DNA from: Blattamonas nauphoetae | Taxonomy: Eukaryota > Preaxostyla > Oxymonadida | Assembly (NCBI GenBank): GCA_033064195.1 | Contig: JARBJD010000021.1 | Coordinates: 186,001 to 250,000, forward strand | Length of the DNA stretch: 64,000 nt | Direction: 5' to 3' | Part shown: in pieces, positions 1-11,399 of the stretch | Numbering within the stretch: the stretch's first letter is position 1 | Layout: each line of letters begins with the position of its first letter | Notes under the pieces: model-generated | Databases searched by the model: none | Told to the model about the DNA's origin: nothing | The model's input: the letters and a program-made list of their open reading frames with translations, nothing else | Program-made: the position numbers and the translations under genes

Positions 1-2803
1 GTTGTCCACACTGTCTGTGAAGCTGTTGAACGAGAAATTGTTAGGAACCATGTAACCAACCAGCAGCCCAAAAACGAGGACAACGTGAGAGACCATGATA
101 ATCTTCGTCACGATTGGGATCCCGCTGTGGATGGTCTTGTGACCAGCGATCAGATCTTCCACTGCGTTCTCGAATGCCTCTTCCCACTCCGCGTCGTCTC
201 GCCGAGTTTGATGGTCGTCATCCTCGTCCCGCTGCGTCAGAAGGGAGCGAGCGGTGAACTGTCCAAATCCGAAGTCTGTTTTCGTCTCGACTGGTGGTTG
301 TGTTGGCTGGTTGAGCGAGAACTGAGTGACAGTGGGATTCAACGATGGTGAGAATGGAGCTCCTGTTGTTGGTCAAACAAATCCAGTTGTGTACGAGGTG
401 GATGAGTTGTAGTGAGTTAGTGATGGAAGTATGTCTCCGCTGTACACGTCAGAGTGATTGTAAGGCGAGTCTCTTCCCCCTCCCATCCAATCTCAGCTGT
501 AGGAGAGGAACGCTTTTTTGACCTTCGAAGACAAGTGACGAGTGGTCGGAGTTTAAAGGTTTCGGTTCGGATGAGGATTCGAATGTGTCGTTCTGGGCAG
601 GTGTGCTGGACATTTCTGGATTGTTCTCGTCACGTTCGCTTCGTTCGTCGTTGACTCCATCTTCCACCATCTCTTCGGAGTCTTGTTCCTCTTTCTCCAA
701 CCCGTTGTCCTCCTCCTCTTCTTCTTCGTCCATCCGAGTTGTCGTGTAGTCCCCTCCATCCTCCGTCACCCAGTGAGAGGAAGGTGGACGACACAATCAT
801 CGCAATCAGCATGACGGCCGCCAGGAGAGCCACCATCAAATTGAAGAGTGTCCGCATTGGCACGCTGGCATTGTCGGCCTATGCGACGAGTGCTCGCTAT
901 CCTCCTTCAAACAGTTGATGGTATGAATTGTACTGACACGAGATAATTCGAGAGTGGACTTCCTTGAACTCATCGGCACGTCTTTCATCGCTCCAATTTG
1001 CGTGGACAGCTGAGCCAAGTCTGCAACGAGGTTCAGAAACGATCTGTCGGCTGTCGTGACATCGATGGTGGGGTTGGTCGTGGCGTCGAAGAAGGCGGTG
1101 GCGACAGGAATGTCCACATACTCCCACATTTCGTTCTCGACGTCGCTGTCATACACGGTCTTCATCAGAGATGTCATTGTGTGTCCGTAACTGGTGAAAT
1201 ATGGGAGGAGGGACGTCACAATGTCGAATGTCTTGTTCATGTCTTCCGCTTTGGTCATATCCCATACAAATTCGTTCCCACATCGCCGATGAAGCTGAGA
1301 GCGTTGATGAAGGAAGATGCCTTTGATGTTCCCGCTCTTCTTCGAGCAAAGTACTGCGATGTCGTTTGGGTGCTGGCTGAGAAGCTGCTCATAACTCTTT
1401 TTCGACGACGCTTCCGCTCTCACGACTTGGGTCTGATGTTTCTTGGAGAAGAGAGAAATACGGTCTTTGTTTCCTCATATTTTCGTAAAACTCGATTTGA
1501 GCGTCGCTGGCGTCTTCTCTGTCGTTTTCTGCGATTTGAAGATGCATTTTCAGGTTCAGTTCCATTGACTCTCCTCCCCCACTCCCGTTCTCTGCTGATT
1601 CGCCCTTCATCACGCAATGAATCAGAAATCGTGTTGTAATACCAGGTCTTGCCTTTCTGCATGCAGCATCATGACTTGTGCCTTCATTCGGTTCTCCGAA
1701 ACCGTTTGGAGAAACAGGGCGTAATCTGCAAGAAGAGCATTGTCCTCCTTTCAGTGCATGACAGAGAAAGCATGTATTCTGTCTGCAAATTGTGTCAGCG
1801 GGAGTAAACGGATTTTTTCGTGGAACATGCACCGAACTGTTGGTTCCACACCCTTCCTTCCCACATGTTGTCTCAGTCTGCATTTCCATTCTTCCGATGC
1901 TAAATCAAATCAGGGCAGCACTTCGTTGCCTTTGGTTTTTGTCACGCCCCAGGTACGCCGTTCTTGAACCTTCAGAGGAAGGAGGAAGTGGATCGAGAGT
2001 CTAATCTCTCCCCCAACCTAAATAATCCCAAAAATGATTGTTCCAATAATCTGTCCCGTTCCAGAATCAACCAGGAAGTCGATTTCAAGGCCAAGTCGAA
2101 GTGTTCCAAAAACACTGAAATGAAGCATGAGGAAGTTCGATAAACGCGAGTAGAATGGTTGCATAATCCCCGCAAGAATAATCCCTGCTGCTGTTCCAAC
2201 GCTCACCACGGCACGCCAGAACGCGTAGTCCATCAGTAGTCGCTGGCAAAAGACGAGACCCATCGCCAGCACCGCTATGCATGTCCGGAACTTTCCTAAA
2301 GTAACAATACATTAGACACCTCGTTTTGGGTTGCTTCGAACGATGAAAAGTGGGGACATCATCACCGCCGAAAAATAGAGGTCAAGAAAGAAGATTGTCA
2401 CACTTTCAGTGACTATGCTCAGTGTGTCTGCAGCGCTCTAACAGATCGTACCAAGAGCTCGGTAGAGAGGGTCTGAGCCGTGCAGTGCGTTGGAGCAGTC
2501 GAATACATTGATTGAGAAGGTGTCGAACTGAATGAGAGACACTTGAAAGATAAACAAGAAAAGAAGTGTTGTACCGGAAAAAATCCAGGGTAGGAGAGCT
2601 GTTTCCTCCAAGGGTTGTGGTTCTCTTCGAGAGTAACCTTCGAACCTGGTTGATTCATTTTCATTTTTCAAATCGTCCCACAATGAGCACTTTTGAAATG
2701 AAGACACCAGATTTAGAGGTAAAAATGTGGATTTTGAATGCAATATTGGTCCACACCGGATTGCCGTAATATGAACACTTGAGGTGACTTCGGTTGTTAG
2801 CAC
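1..2803 (-). pseudogene. Decayed TmcB-like multipass receptor (N-terminal and middle part)
   Basis: Reading leftwards from about 2803, the conceptual protein shows an N-terminal membrane region (around 2560-2330 and 2270-2030, with stretches such as LLFLFIFQVSLIQFD and GTIIFGII). A cysteine-bearing cytoplasmic stretch follows (about 1890-1390), then an ectodomain-like segment (1420-900), another membrane helix (about 860-790, LMVALLAAVMLIAMIV) and an acidic E-rich linker (790-450). This order matches the TmcB-like receptors at the right end of the window. Frames switch often and an in-frame TAG lies near 2438; a 24-nt GT-AG intron there could remove it, and another 24-nt candidate intron lies near 2296-2319. 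Too many other breaks remain to join as introns, so I read it as decayed, with its 3' part beyond the window. A many-intron live gene is less likely. Confidence 0.5.
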
Positions 2804-2851
2804 ATGGAGTTGCGGGTTTTCCCGAAGTTGCGGGTTTATCCGATGATGTTT

Positions 2852-3092
2852 ATAGTGGTGTCACCAATCGGTGTCTTGTCACCAATTGGTGCTTTTCTCA
2901 TATTTGATAGAAGAGATAGTGAATATGAACTGTGTGAAGTGATAGAGTTAATTGATACCCCCTTCACGAGAAAAACACGAAATACTAGTTGTGTGTCCAG
3001 ATCATGGGTTAGATCATCTTTCGACATGAAAAAGAGGACAGATTAGACTTTATTCACATCATATTTTGCTTCTTTCACTTTATTTAGCAATC
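2852..3092 (+). repeat. Left terminal inverted repeat of element B (241 bp)
   Basis: Almost perfectly inverted relative to 5930-6170; the one mismatch I saw is near the inner end (CACTTTATTT against CACTCTATTT). It contains two short internal palindromes around CACCAATCGGTG and CACCAATTGGTG. A 60-codon open frame read from it is a by-product of the repeat, present in both copies, and not a gene. Confidence 0.85.
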
Positions 3093-3192
3093 ATGAGACT
3101 AAAATACTGCCTATTCTCGTGATTTTCCTGTCTAATTTCTCTCTATGTCATATAATGGGATCGTCATATCACCATTTCCAGAAAGGTGACAT

Positions 3193-5900
3193 TTAGTCAA
3201 ACCTCCATTTCACCTCATCATTCGAACCGTTCTCATCATCATCACAATTGCGGCAACCCGCGTTGTGTTTGTTCAACTCAATGATCATCTCCCTCTCTCT
3301 CCACGGAACCCCAGAGCTAAAAATTCCCGTCGACTTTCCTGTCGATGAGTTCCAATCACGTATCTCACAACTCTCCGACACTCACATCAACTCAAACAGC
3401 GACAGACTCCTGTTTTGAAGGAATGATCTTGATCTTCTGGTTGAAGCAATCCGCCCTCTCAATCACATCCATTGCTGGTCTCACTCTTCACCATCCATCC
3501 AAAACACCCTAAACTCGCTTTTGTTTCGTTCTTCCATGTTCCCCTCCTTATCTGCCAGCTTTCATTACTGTCACATCCACCGCTGTTCTGGAAATCTACA
3601 TCCTCACACCTTCTCTCATCTTATCATGACAGGTGAGTATCCTGTCCCCCCAACACTCTCTACCCATGTTGTTGTGACGTCACAAAACAACGTGTTCATT
3701 CGAATGTGGCTGGGTCCTGTTTCCATCCTCACCTTCACCTCAACTGCACACTCATCACCAATCACGTCCTTCTCTGTTCCTTCACTCGACGATTTTCAAG
3801 TCGAAACGTTGTTAGTGAAGAACGATGAAACTCGGAGACAGTTTGATCTTCATCGGAAGTTTTTTGTTCCCTTTGTGCTCATCACGCGGAGCGAGAAGAA
3901 ATTGCACGACAAACAGCACAGCAACAACCACGTCGTGCGAAGCAAAGCGAATGACGATTGAATATTGTCACTTGTCGACGTGATCTCGTCAGCCAAAGCC
4001 TGCCCGAAGAAGCCGCTCAAATAGATTCCCCTGCAGATCATGAATGACCTTGCTTCGACGACAGATGAGATCATCGATGTGAGAGACGAGAGAAAAGCGC
4101 AGAAATCAGTGTTCATCCACACCTCTCTCACAACATCTTCTCAACGATTCCACTTCGCTCCAGTTTGAGAACATGCTCCTTTCTTCGCCCCCAGCACCCA
4201 AACACCAGACAGTGTTTGTCGACACGCATGGACATCTGTTTTACGACAGCATCTTCTTCAACACATATTTCTCGTCTTGCTTCCTCTCTCGACATCATCC
4301 CTTCACTTTCGCCCCTGATCTTCTCCCTCTCACTCTTCTCGTGCCGAACACGTCCTCCTCGCTCAGTCCACTCTCCTCTCCTCAATCCACTGGAGCCTTC
4401 ATTCGCCAATCATTCATCTCCTCAGTTGATACACCTTTCTTACACCTCTAGCGACTGCCGACACTTTCGAGAAATTTCAGTTCAATCACAGCGACGACAT
4501 CAGGATCCTCGCTGCAAATCCAAACCTCGTTTGACTGTTCGTGTGTTCTTAACTTCCTGCACTCGACAACAATATGCGACAGACGTTGTTCAACGAATAT
4601 ATCGCGAATTGCGCGACAGTTATCGACAGGTCCGGTCCGTCACCTCTCCCTTCTCTCATCCACCCACACCAAATGTTCCCGCTGACATCGGGTTGCCCAA
4701 CGCCGCGCTGAACAGGGATGTGATCTCGTCGGTTCTTCCACCACTCATGAACATCGAGATGTTGTGAACGAGAGAGAAGATTGGGTACAGTCTGGAGACG
4801 GTCTTGTGGCAGACGATGGAAAGAAGACACAGTACAACCACAACTGACAGCCAAAGATGCCATGTTCGGAGTTATTTCATGTTTTCCACACAAACCCGAC
4901 ATCACACTCACTCCATTTCATCCTTCCCGCATACAACTTCACTGAGCAGTTGAGTCTCCCCACAGTGGTCATCACAGTCGACATGATATTGGAAATGCTC
5001 GCTGACTTCCTCTCACTCTCCCATCGCAGCCACCGCGTGACCGCTGCTCTAGGACTTCGAGACGCAGTTCAGGTTGGCTGTGAATTCTTCGCTTGAGGAC
5101 AACGAGACACTTGGAACGACGCTTCTCTCGCTCGTCTCACTCTCCCAATCGCTTCTGCTGGAATGAGGGCGTTCACACACACAAGGGCTCTCTCGTCCAT
5201 TCTCAGCTTCTTCTGCCTCTCCCTCTTCAACATTCTGGGCGAATCCAGATTCTTCGAAGACGCAGACACGAAGAGTACATGGAGCATGTTCATCCAATCG
5301 CAATCCAACCAGCTTCTGAGCAGAGTGGAGAAATCTTTGGCGAATAACACCTCCAACCTGAGCACTCCCAACTCCCAGTTCGTCCCTCCCTCGCTCTCCT
5401 ACATCAGCACCCTCATCCCCTCCGTCCACCTCACAAGCTACCCGTCTTCCAGCAGCCCCATATCAGACAAGCCGTTTGCTGTCCAATCCTAGTTCTCCGA
5501 GGCAGTGCACTCGCTCCTCTCCATCCTCATCCGAACGATGAGCAAACCAACGACACATCGCCTCGCAGACATCTGTGGACAGTTGCTCCTCCAACGACTC
5601 GTCCACGTCATCCTTCAACTTGTCTCAGCCATCTCCAAACCGGTCTCGAAGGCTCTCGAAGATGAAGTGAAATCAGAGCTGGATGAGGGCGAAGAGGCAG
5701 CTGGGATCCTCTCCCTCAATCTCCTCCTCGGCAACATCGTCGCCTTTCGTCCTTACATTTCTGACATCCTTCGCCTGATGAGACAGCTGTTCGTGCTCAG
5801 TCTTGACACATACCCAGTCTTCACGTTCAAAGCTGACAACAGCACATCCGACGAGGAACAGAAATCGATCTGCCCATCTTTTCATTTCATCATTTCAATC
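3193..5900 (+). pseudogene. Coding-like cargo of element B, unidentified large helical protein
   Basis: On the plus strand the interior reads as successive protein-like segments: a hydrophobic start near 3215-3290 (LIIITIAATRVVFV), Ser/Pro-rich pieces at 3520-3960, and long amphipathic helices at 4960-5880 (for example LLLQRLVHVILQL and YISDILRLMRQLFVL). The segments change frame repeatedly and I could not join them with canonical short introns. No domain was recognised. The cargo ends abruptly at the right repeat, which fits a captured or truncated host gene. An original host gene merely flanked by repeats is the alternative. Confidence 0.3.
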
Positions 5901-5929
5901 AAAAAGAATCATGTCAATATACGTCTAAA

Positions 5930-6170
5930 GATTGCTAAATAGAGTGAAAGAAGCAAAATATGATGTGAATAAAGTCTAATCTGTCCTCTTTTTCATGTCG
6001 AAAGATGATCTAACCCATGATCTGGACACACAACTAGTATTTCGTGTTTTTCTCGTGAAGGGGGTATCAATTAACTCTATCACTTCACACAGTTCATATT
6101 CACTATCTCTTCTATCAAATATGAGAAAAGCACCAATTGGTGACAAGACACCGATTGGTGACACCACTAT
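5930..6170 (-). repeat. Right terminal inverted repeat of element B (241 bp)
   Basis: Reverse complement of 2852-3092. It ends in CCACTAT, then eight bases later the outer module CCGGATAAACCCGC begins at 6179, with a second copy of ATAAACCCGC at 6202. Confidence 0.85.
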
Positions 6171-6421
6171 TATTGTGCCCGGATAAACCCGCACAAAATA
6201 CATAAACCCGCACAAATTCTAGTTTTGAGAAATCAAGTTGAAATAATTGCACTGATCTTGAAATTTGCATTTTTATCTCACCACAACACATATTAAATCT
6301 GTTGGTATCACTATTTTTTTAATGGTTGTGATCAAGATTGGATTCCACAAAAAAGCGTCTCACGAGATTGATATTTCATGAAATGAAAAATACAATTCAG
6401 ATAATATAGTAGCAATTGTGA

Positions 6422-8800
6422 TTACAAGGAGTTGACGCCATTTGCATCACACGGTGAGCGAGTGGGTTTCCCTCTTGCAATGGTAGCCGAGAGCCAGCAG
6501 GATGGTCTGGAACTCAATGGTGAGAGGCTTGTGCGTGGGCAAGTTGCAGAGTGTGAGTGTGGTGTCAATATGGGAGTTGGATGGTTCATATCTTGCTGAT
6601 AATTAGCTTTGTGGTTGTGGAAGGCATTGAAAACTAATGAAACAGGAGCTGAAAGAAGAATAATAGAAGTGAGAGAAGATTGACAAGAACGTTGAAACAA
6701 AAGAAAGATTGAATGGAATGAAGAGGAAGGCGAGTATATTGACAAACCGAATGGCCTTGTCATCGAATGTGTATCATGTGTCATCCGTTCAGTGTGCTCC
6801 GTCGACGTCTTCGGCTTGGATTTCATCAGATCGAGGTTGATGTCCTCCTCGAATTTCCGCTCTGCGCAACATGTCAGCCTGGGATCCTGTGTTCATAGGG
6901 AAAGACTGGATGTTGAGTCGACACAAGTGACTGTGTCATCTTGAGCGGGCATGGCCTCATCAGCTGTCCTGAGATGGAGAGGACGGGATGATGAACAATA
7001 GTTGAGTGGTGAAAGGAGACTACAAACTGATTCATCGATAAACAGAATTGTGATCTGACTTCAGAACATGATCATCCCACTTGCACCATTGCCTTTGATC
7101 CTTTCGAGAAAGCCTGGTTCTTCCCGTTATCTATCTGGAAAGATGAGGAGAAGAAAAGCACTCATCAAATTCCATCGAATGCTGAGCTGACGAGGATTTC
7201 ATGAGTGGTACTGCGCTCAGGTAGAGAAGACACTTGGCGTTGATTATCCTGTTTATGTGTGTGGAAAAACTTGAGAGAGAATGAAGTTGTTTCTCACATT
7301 CTCCGCCAGACACAGCTCCACAATCGAAACTGCCAGTCTCGACTCCATCGCCTGCTGTCGCTTCACAAAACTCTCTGCAAGTTAAGTCGGATTGGTAGCG
7401 ACATAGCACAATGACGTGTCGAGATCCAACAGAGTGTGGATGTCTTACGGGTTGGGCTCACACGGATATCGGTAAACCCCGCTGTTCTTCCCAAAACGAT
7501 CACTGTTGACAACTACGTAGCGGAAGGAGACTCCATCCATCTCTTCGATCCCGATGTGGGCGGAATGCTTCCTTCCGTGGAACTTCACAACGGTCCGCTT
7601 TCGGAGCAAGACAGCGTGCTGAGAGCGAGTGAATGCGATTCCATTGGTCTGGGATGCGGTGAATAGTAGAGACGAGATCCACTGGAGGATCTTCTGTTGG
7701 ATGCGGAGCTGTTCGATGTCCTTAATCTGGCTGGGCCTGCCTTATGTCGTCGTTGCGGAGGTACGTGATGAGGAGGAGATGAAGTTTGAACGAGTCGGTT
7801 CGTGTTTTGAGGGCCTTCCACTGTTCGATGTGTCCACAACCTGTCTTTCATTGTTTGAGATCTGTGTTGAAGCGATGCGCGGCGTCATCCATTCCTTTCG
7901 CGTTGAGGTCGTTGAACTGCCCAGTTTTCCAGTGATCCCACAATCTCTGCCTTTCCGCCTTCTGCCCCCAACCCAAACAACTTGAAGTCGACCATGCGAA
8001 CCCCCTGCTGTGCAATGAACTGCTTGTAAGCTTGGAACTTGGAGGGCGGGGAACTCGGTGTATGTTTCGAATCTGTTCATAGAACGAGAGTTGCTGCGAA
8101 CTTGCGTGCTCCGGATCGTCGGGCTGGTGTTCTGAGCTGATTCGATAGACTTGGTGTCGTTGTCTTCTTCGTTTTCGGTGAAGATACGAGGGAAGGCTTG
8201 TGCATTCATGATTACCTCTTCTCACGTCGAACACAATCTTCGTCAAGTTATTGATCACTGGATTCCACTCAGTCTTCTGTCCAGTGAGGATGGCGTTTCA
8301 CGGAGAGAAGAAGGGCTTCGAGGACCAAAGAGAGAATCAGTTTGAGGCATTCGTTGAAAAGAGTGAACGCGTTTTGGAGCAAGTCTTGCAGTCTGGAACA
8401 ATGGCAAGAGTCGATGAAGATGAGTGGAATGCGGGCGAGGCACATGATGATCATCTCCACGCATGTTTATCTGCCTCTTTGAAGCCGAGACCAGCTTCAG
8501 CACATTCGAGCACATCTTGTGAGCATTTGAGCAGAATGTGAGGGTGCTGGGAGCGAGGAGCAGCTCGTTCTCATATGCTTCGACACAGTCGACCACCCTC
8601 GAAGAATCTGTTGTGATCCCCTCTCTGTTGCGTGGTCGAACACGATGACGATCGTTCCAACTGCGTTCTCTTCAACAATCTCCATCTTCTCTTTCCGTCG
8701 ATGATGAAAGGGTCAGGTTGGACGAGACACCTTTCTGGATGCTAATTTGGGGTGCATTGCAAACTATGAGAGGTCAGAGTTAAGCACAACTTCGGGAGTG
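6422..8800 (-). pseudogene. Fragmented minus-strand coding-like region (possible downstream part of the 8.8-10.8 kb gene)
   Basis: Minus-strand segments with protein-like composition continue leftwards from the better preserved part at 8801-10798 (about 8596-8255, 8258-7742, 7409-7131 and 6826-6422). They are short, switch frames, and share no recognised motif. They may be the 3' half of the same large gene. Bases 6214-6421, between the element B end and this region, show nothing I can call. Confidence 0.2.
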
Positions 8801-10798
8801 TCAGACTCTTGACACGGAACTTTTCCACCTGTCTGAAGATGCACAGATCCTCTTCACTTCCGTCTTCAGAGTGAGGTCATTCAGGAGCGGTATCATCTCG
8901 CCAATGTGTGTGATGACAAAGTTCACAACGTGGAGGACAGTCTGGATCAGCTTGATGCACGTGCCGTGGTTCAAATTGCGTCCCATTCCTTCACTTTTGG
9001 CGTCCACTTCAATCACCGTTCTGTCGTTGTCGTTCGTTTCGTATTCGCTGTCTTTTGCTTTCATTAGCAACTTCTTGTCGAGAGGGCTCTCTTTGATGGC
9101 TTTCTCATTCTTGCCCGGCTTCTGGCCTTCCATTACCTGTGTGACAGTCAAACTGGCGTCGTCCATCCGCATTCCTTTTGTAGCTGGATCGGTGTAGCCG
9201 CGAGGCATGAACATCGCCAGAGACAGAAGGAGAGATGGGTTGCTATCAGCAGTGGCTGTCAAAAACGGATCCTCGTCTTGGATGACTTGGAGAAGACTGA
9301 GAACTGGAGCGATTCGGACTCCCGTCAGCATCGATCCTGTCTCCACCATCAATCCAATGTTATTTGGACGGATGACAACCGATGCGCAAACGTCTGAGAG
9401 ATTTGCTGTGATGAGTGTCTTGCTAGTCTTTGCGGAGTGACCTGACTTGGCAATGCCACAAGAAACAGAGTTGATACGGATGTCGAGTTGTGGGAGGTGA
9501 GCTTCGAGAGCAAGAGACGTGACGAAGAAGGCGAGGAGTCTCTTTCGAGCTATGAAGGTGTTGAGGTTTCTCTTTTCTTCTCTTTTCAACTGATTCGAGA
9601 GCTCCTTCTTGTCTTTCTCCTGATCCTGGTCAGCTGGTCCTGCCAAACAACATGCCTCCATCATCTTCAGAATCACCGGAATCATGCGAAGGGCTTCCTT
9701 GAGAAGAGGGACGAGAATTGTCATGAGATCTCGCAGCCCACCCTCCGCGATGTTCACAAAGCTGCACTCACATCGACTCTCAGTGTGGTCCTTGGAGAGT
9801 ACTTGTTCATCAGCTCGTTTCTGATCGCGTCTTCCAATACTCGCATCTTTGCCACGGCAAGTGCGATCTTCGCTGCTGTCTCGAAGCGAAGTTCCTCTTC
9901 ATATGAAGTGGAGATGATGATGAGCGGGATGATGACAGAGATTGAGTCGATGAATGAGCTTGTCGGGACAGTATTCTCGTCCTCTCGATGAACCCACGCG
10001 GAGAACTGGCTTGTTGTGACGATGCTGGTTCCGGTCAACTGGACGGTCAGAAGCTGAATGTCTGACTTGTTCGGCAGCACGTGGTGGTCATGTTTGGTTG
10101 GGCCATCGTTCCTGGTACGCCAGTGTCACACAACTTGGTGTGGACAGAGAATAGCAGATCGGTAAACTCACACACGACGGTGTTGACCAACTCTCCGCCC
10201 AAATCTGATGTGATGAGGGAGTCGATGGGGATTCGCATGCTGCCAGCCTTCCCGCCGAGTGTCATGACAGGAGGAAGGAAGGATGTTACACTCGATCTGT
10301 CACTCGCTGTCCGTTTCTCACTTCTGGCTATTCTACGCCGAATGGATGGTCAAGCATGTCTAACTTATCGACTCCAGAATGCACATGGACAGATGGGATC
10401 GACTTGTTGAAGAGGGAGTTGGCGAGCTTAATTATGTGCAATATGAGAGAGAAGAGTTCCTTTGGACAAACAATCCCAGCGTACAGATTCTTGCGATGGC
10501 AGAGCAGTGTGACAGTGATTCCCTCGTTCATCACTATCTGGTTGTCCTTGCTATCCAATTTTCGCAGTCCCTCGTCGAATTGGGTGTGCATTTCTGGATA
10601 CCGAGATAGTATTGTTGCAATTGAGCGATTCAGAGTGGAATTGATTCTTTTCTGGTTGGGAGTAAGATTCGCGAGATGCTCGGCGAAATTCAAAATAGAA
10701 CGATTATCGTCGTTCACGCCCATAAAGCAATCAATCATATGCATCCGCATGTTCATTACGTCCGCTCCAAGTGATAGGTTAAGTTTTCCTTTCGACAT
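8801..10798 (-). pseudogene. Large minus-strand gene fragment, possibly VPS13/chorein-like
   Basis: Three blocks in different minus frames follow one another: 10798-10328 (opening MSKGKLNLSLGADVMNMR), 10265-9754 in two overlapping frames, and an open 318-codon block at 9757-8801. They contain amphipathic beta-like strings such as LPQLDIRINSVSCGIAKSG and ANLSDVCASVVIRPNN, a pattern I associate with the lipid-transfer grooves of VPS13/chorein proteins (inference, weak). At 9754-9757 the frame jump cannot be removed by a simple GT-AG intron of the right length, so at least one frameshift is likely. Bases 10799-11200 to its right hold no gene I can support. Confidence 0.3.
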
Positions 10799-11200
10799 TG
10801 CGAGTGAAAGTTTGGTGTCTGGAGCTCCGAGACAAGAATGATGGAATGAGATTGCAAGCGAAATTGTAGTTGGTGTAAGAAGTGGAAGGTAGTCGACAGC
10901 GTTATCTGAAAAGTTCGATCAAGAGCTGCGTTTTGTTCAGCGATCTTGGATTGTGTCTGAGAGCTAGGATGGCGGGTTCAGCAAGTTCTCGCGTTGTCTG
11001 GTGTGAGTGAAAGTTGTGAGGAGGAGGTGTTGAATGTGATAGAGCACAGTTTATCATTCTTCAAGTGTTCTGCACAAATGTGACCCACTTTTTGATTTTG
11101 AACTGACTCCCTTTTAATCAATTTGGAGTAACTAGTTCTAAAAAGTGAAAAAATGAAATGGAAGGAATTAATCCATAAAGATGATCAACATTTTGGATTT

Positions 11201-11235
11201 TGTGCGGGTTTATGGATAAAAGCGGGTTTATCCGG
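11201..11235 (+). repeat. Outer terminal module of the element D left end
   Basis: TGTGCGGGTTTAT at 11201 and GCGGGTTTATCCGG at 11222 match the reversed module at 6179-6216 and the left module at 2812-2842. If the MITE between 11240 and 14609 is removed, this module lies 17 bases from the ATAGTAG terminus at 14621, the same arrangement as in element B. Confidence 0.6.
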
Positions 11236-11399
11236 TGACTACAGGGTGATTCAGAAGTAATGGTCTTTCATGGGGCCGATCAACTTCGGACGAAAATCCA
11301 TATGAAGCACCAAGAATCTTTCTCATCTTCGTACGGCTAGGCATGGGCAGCGGTCGGTCCGACTGCTCGTCGACCGACCGACTGCTTTTTTTTGTGATC

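Larger units (their letters stand above)
2812..6213. mobile_element. TIR element B, 3.4 kb, carrying host-like sequence
   Basis: Two inverted copies of a 241-bp repeat (2852-3092 and 5930-6170) bound this stretch and differ by about one base over the part I compared. Both begin ATAGTGGTGTCACC. Outside each copy lies a second shared module with the motif GCGGGTTTATCCG preceded by another GCGGGTTT (2812-2842 and, reversed, 6179-6213). The interior holds no recognisable transposase, so the element is probably non-autonomous. No clear target-site duplication was found. A related terminus (ATAGTAGYGTCA) bounds the element at 14621-19641, which makes this a family. The class is unknown; the near-identity of the repeats suggests recent activity or gene conversion. 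Confidence 0.65.

Noticed and set aside
2836-6186. Identical 63-codon open frames (opening MSKDDLTHD) at 2836-3027 and 5995-6186 as a conserved small gene
   Set aside because: Both lie inside the inverted repeats of element B; their identity follows from the repeats.
6179-11235. A separate 5 kb element bounded by CCGGATAAACCCGC at 6179 and its inverse at 11222-11235
   Set aside because: The same module sits beside the ATAGT termini of B and D in the same relative orientation, so it is better read as the outer part of those ends, with 6.2-11.2 kb as sequence between two elements. Not fully excluded.
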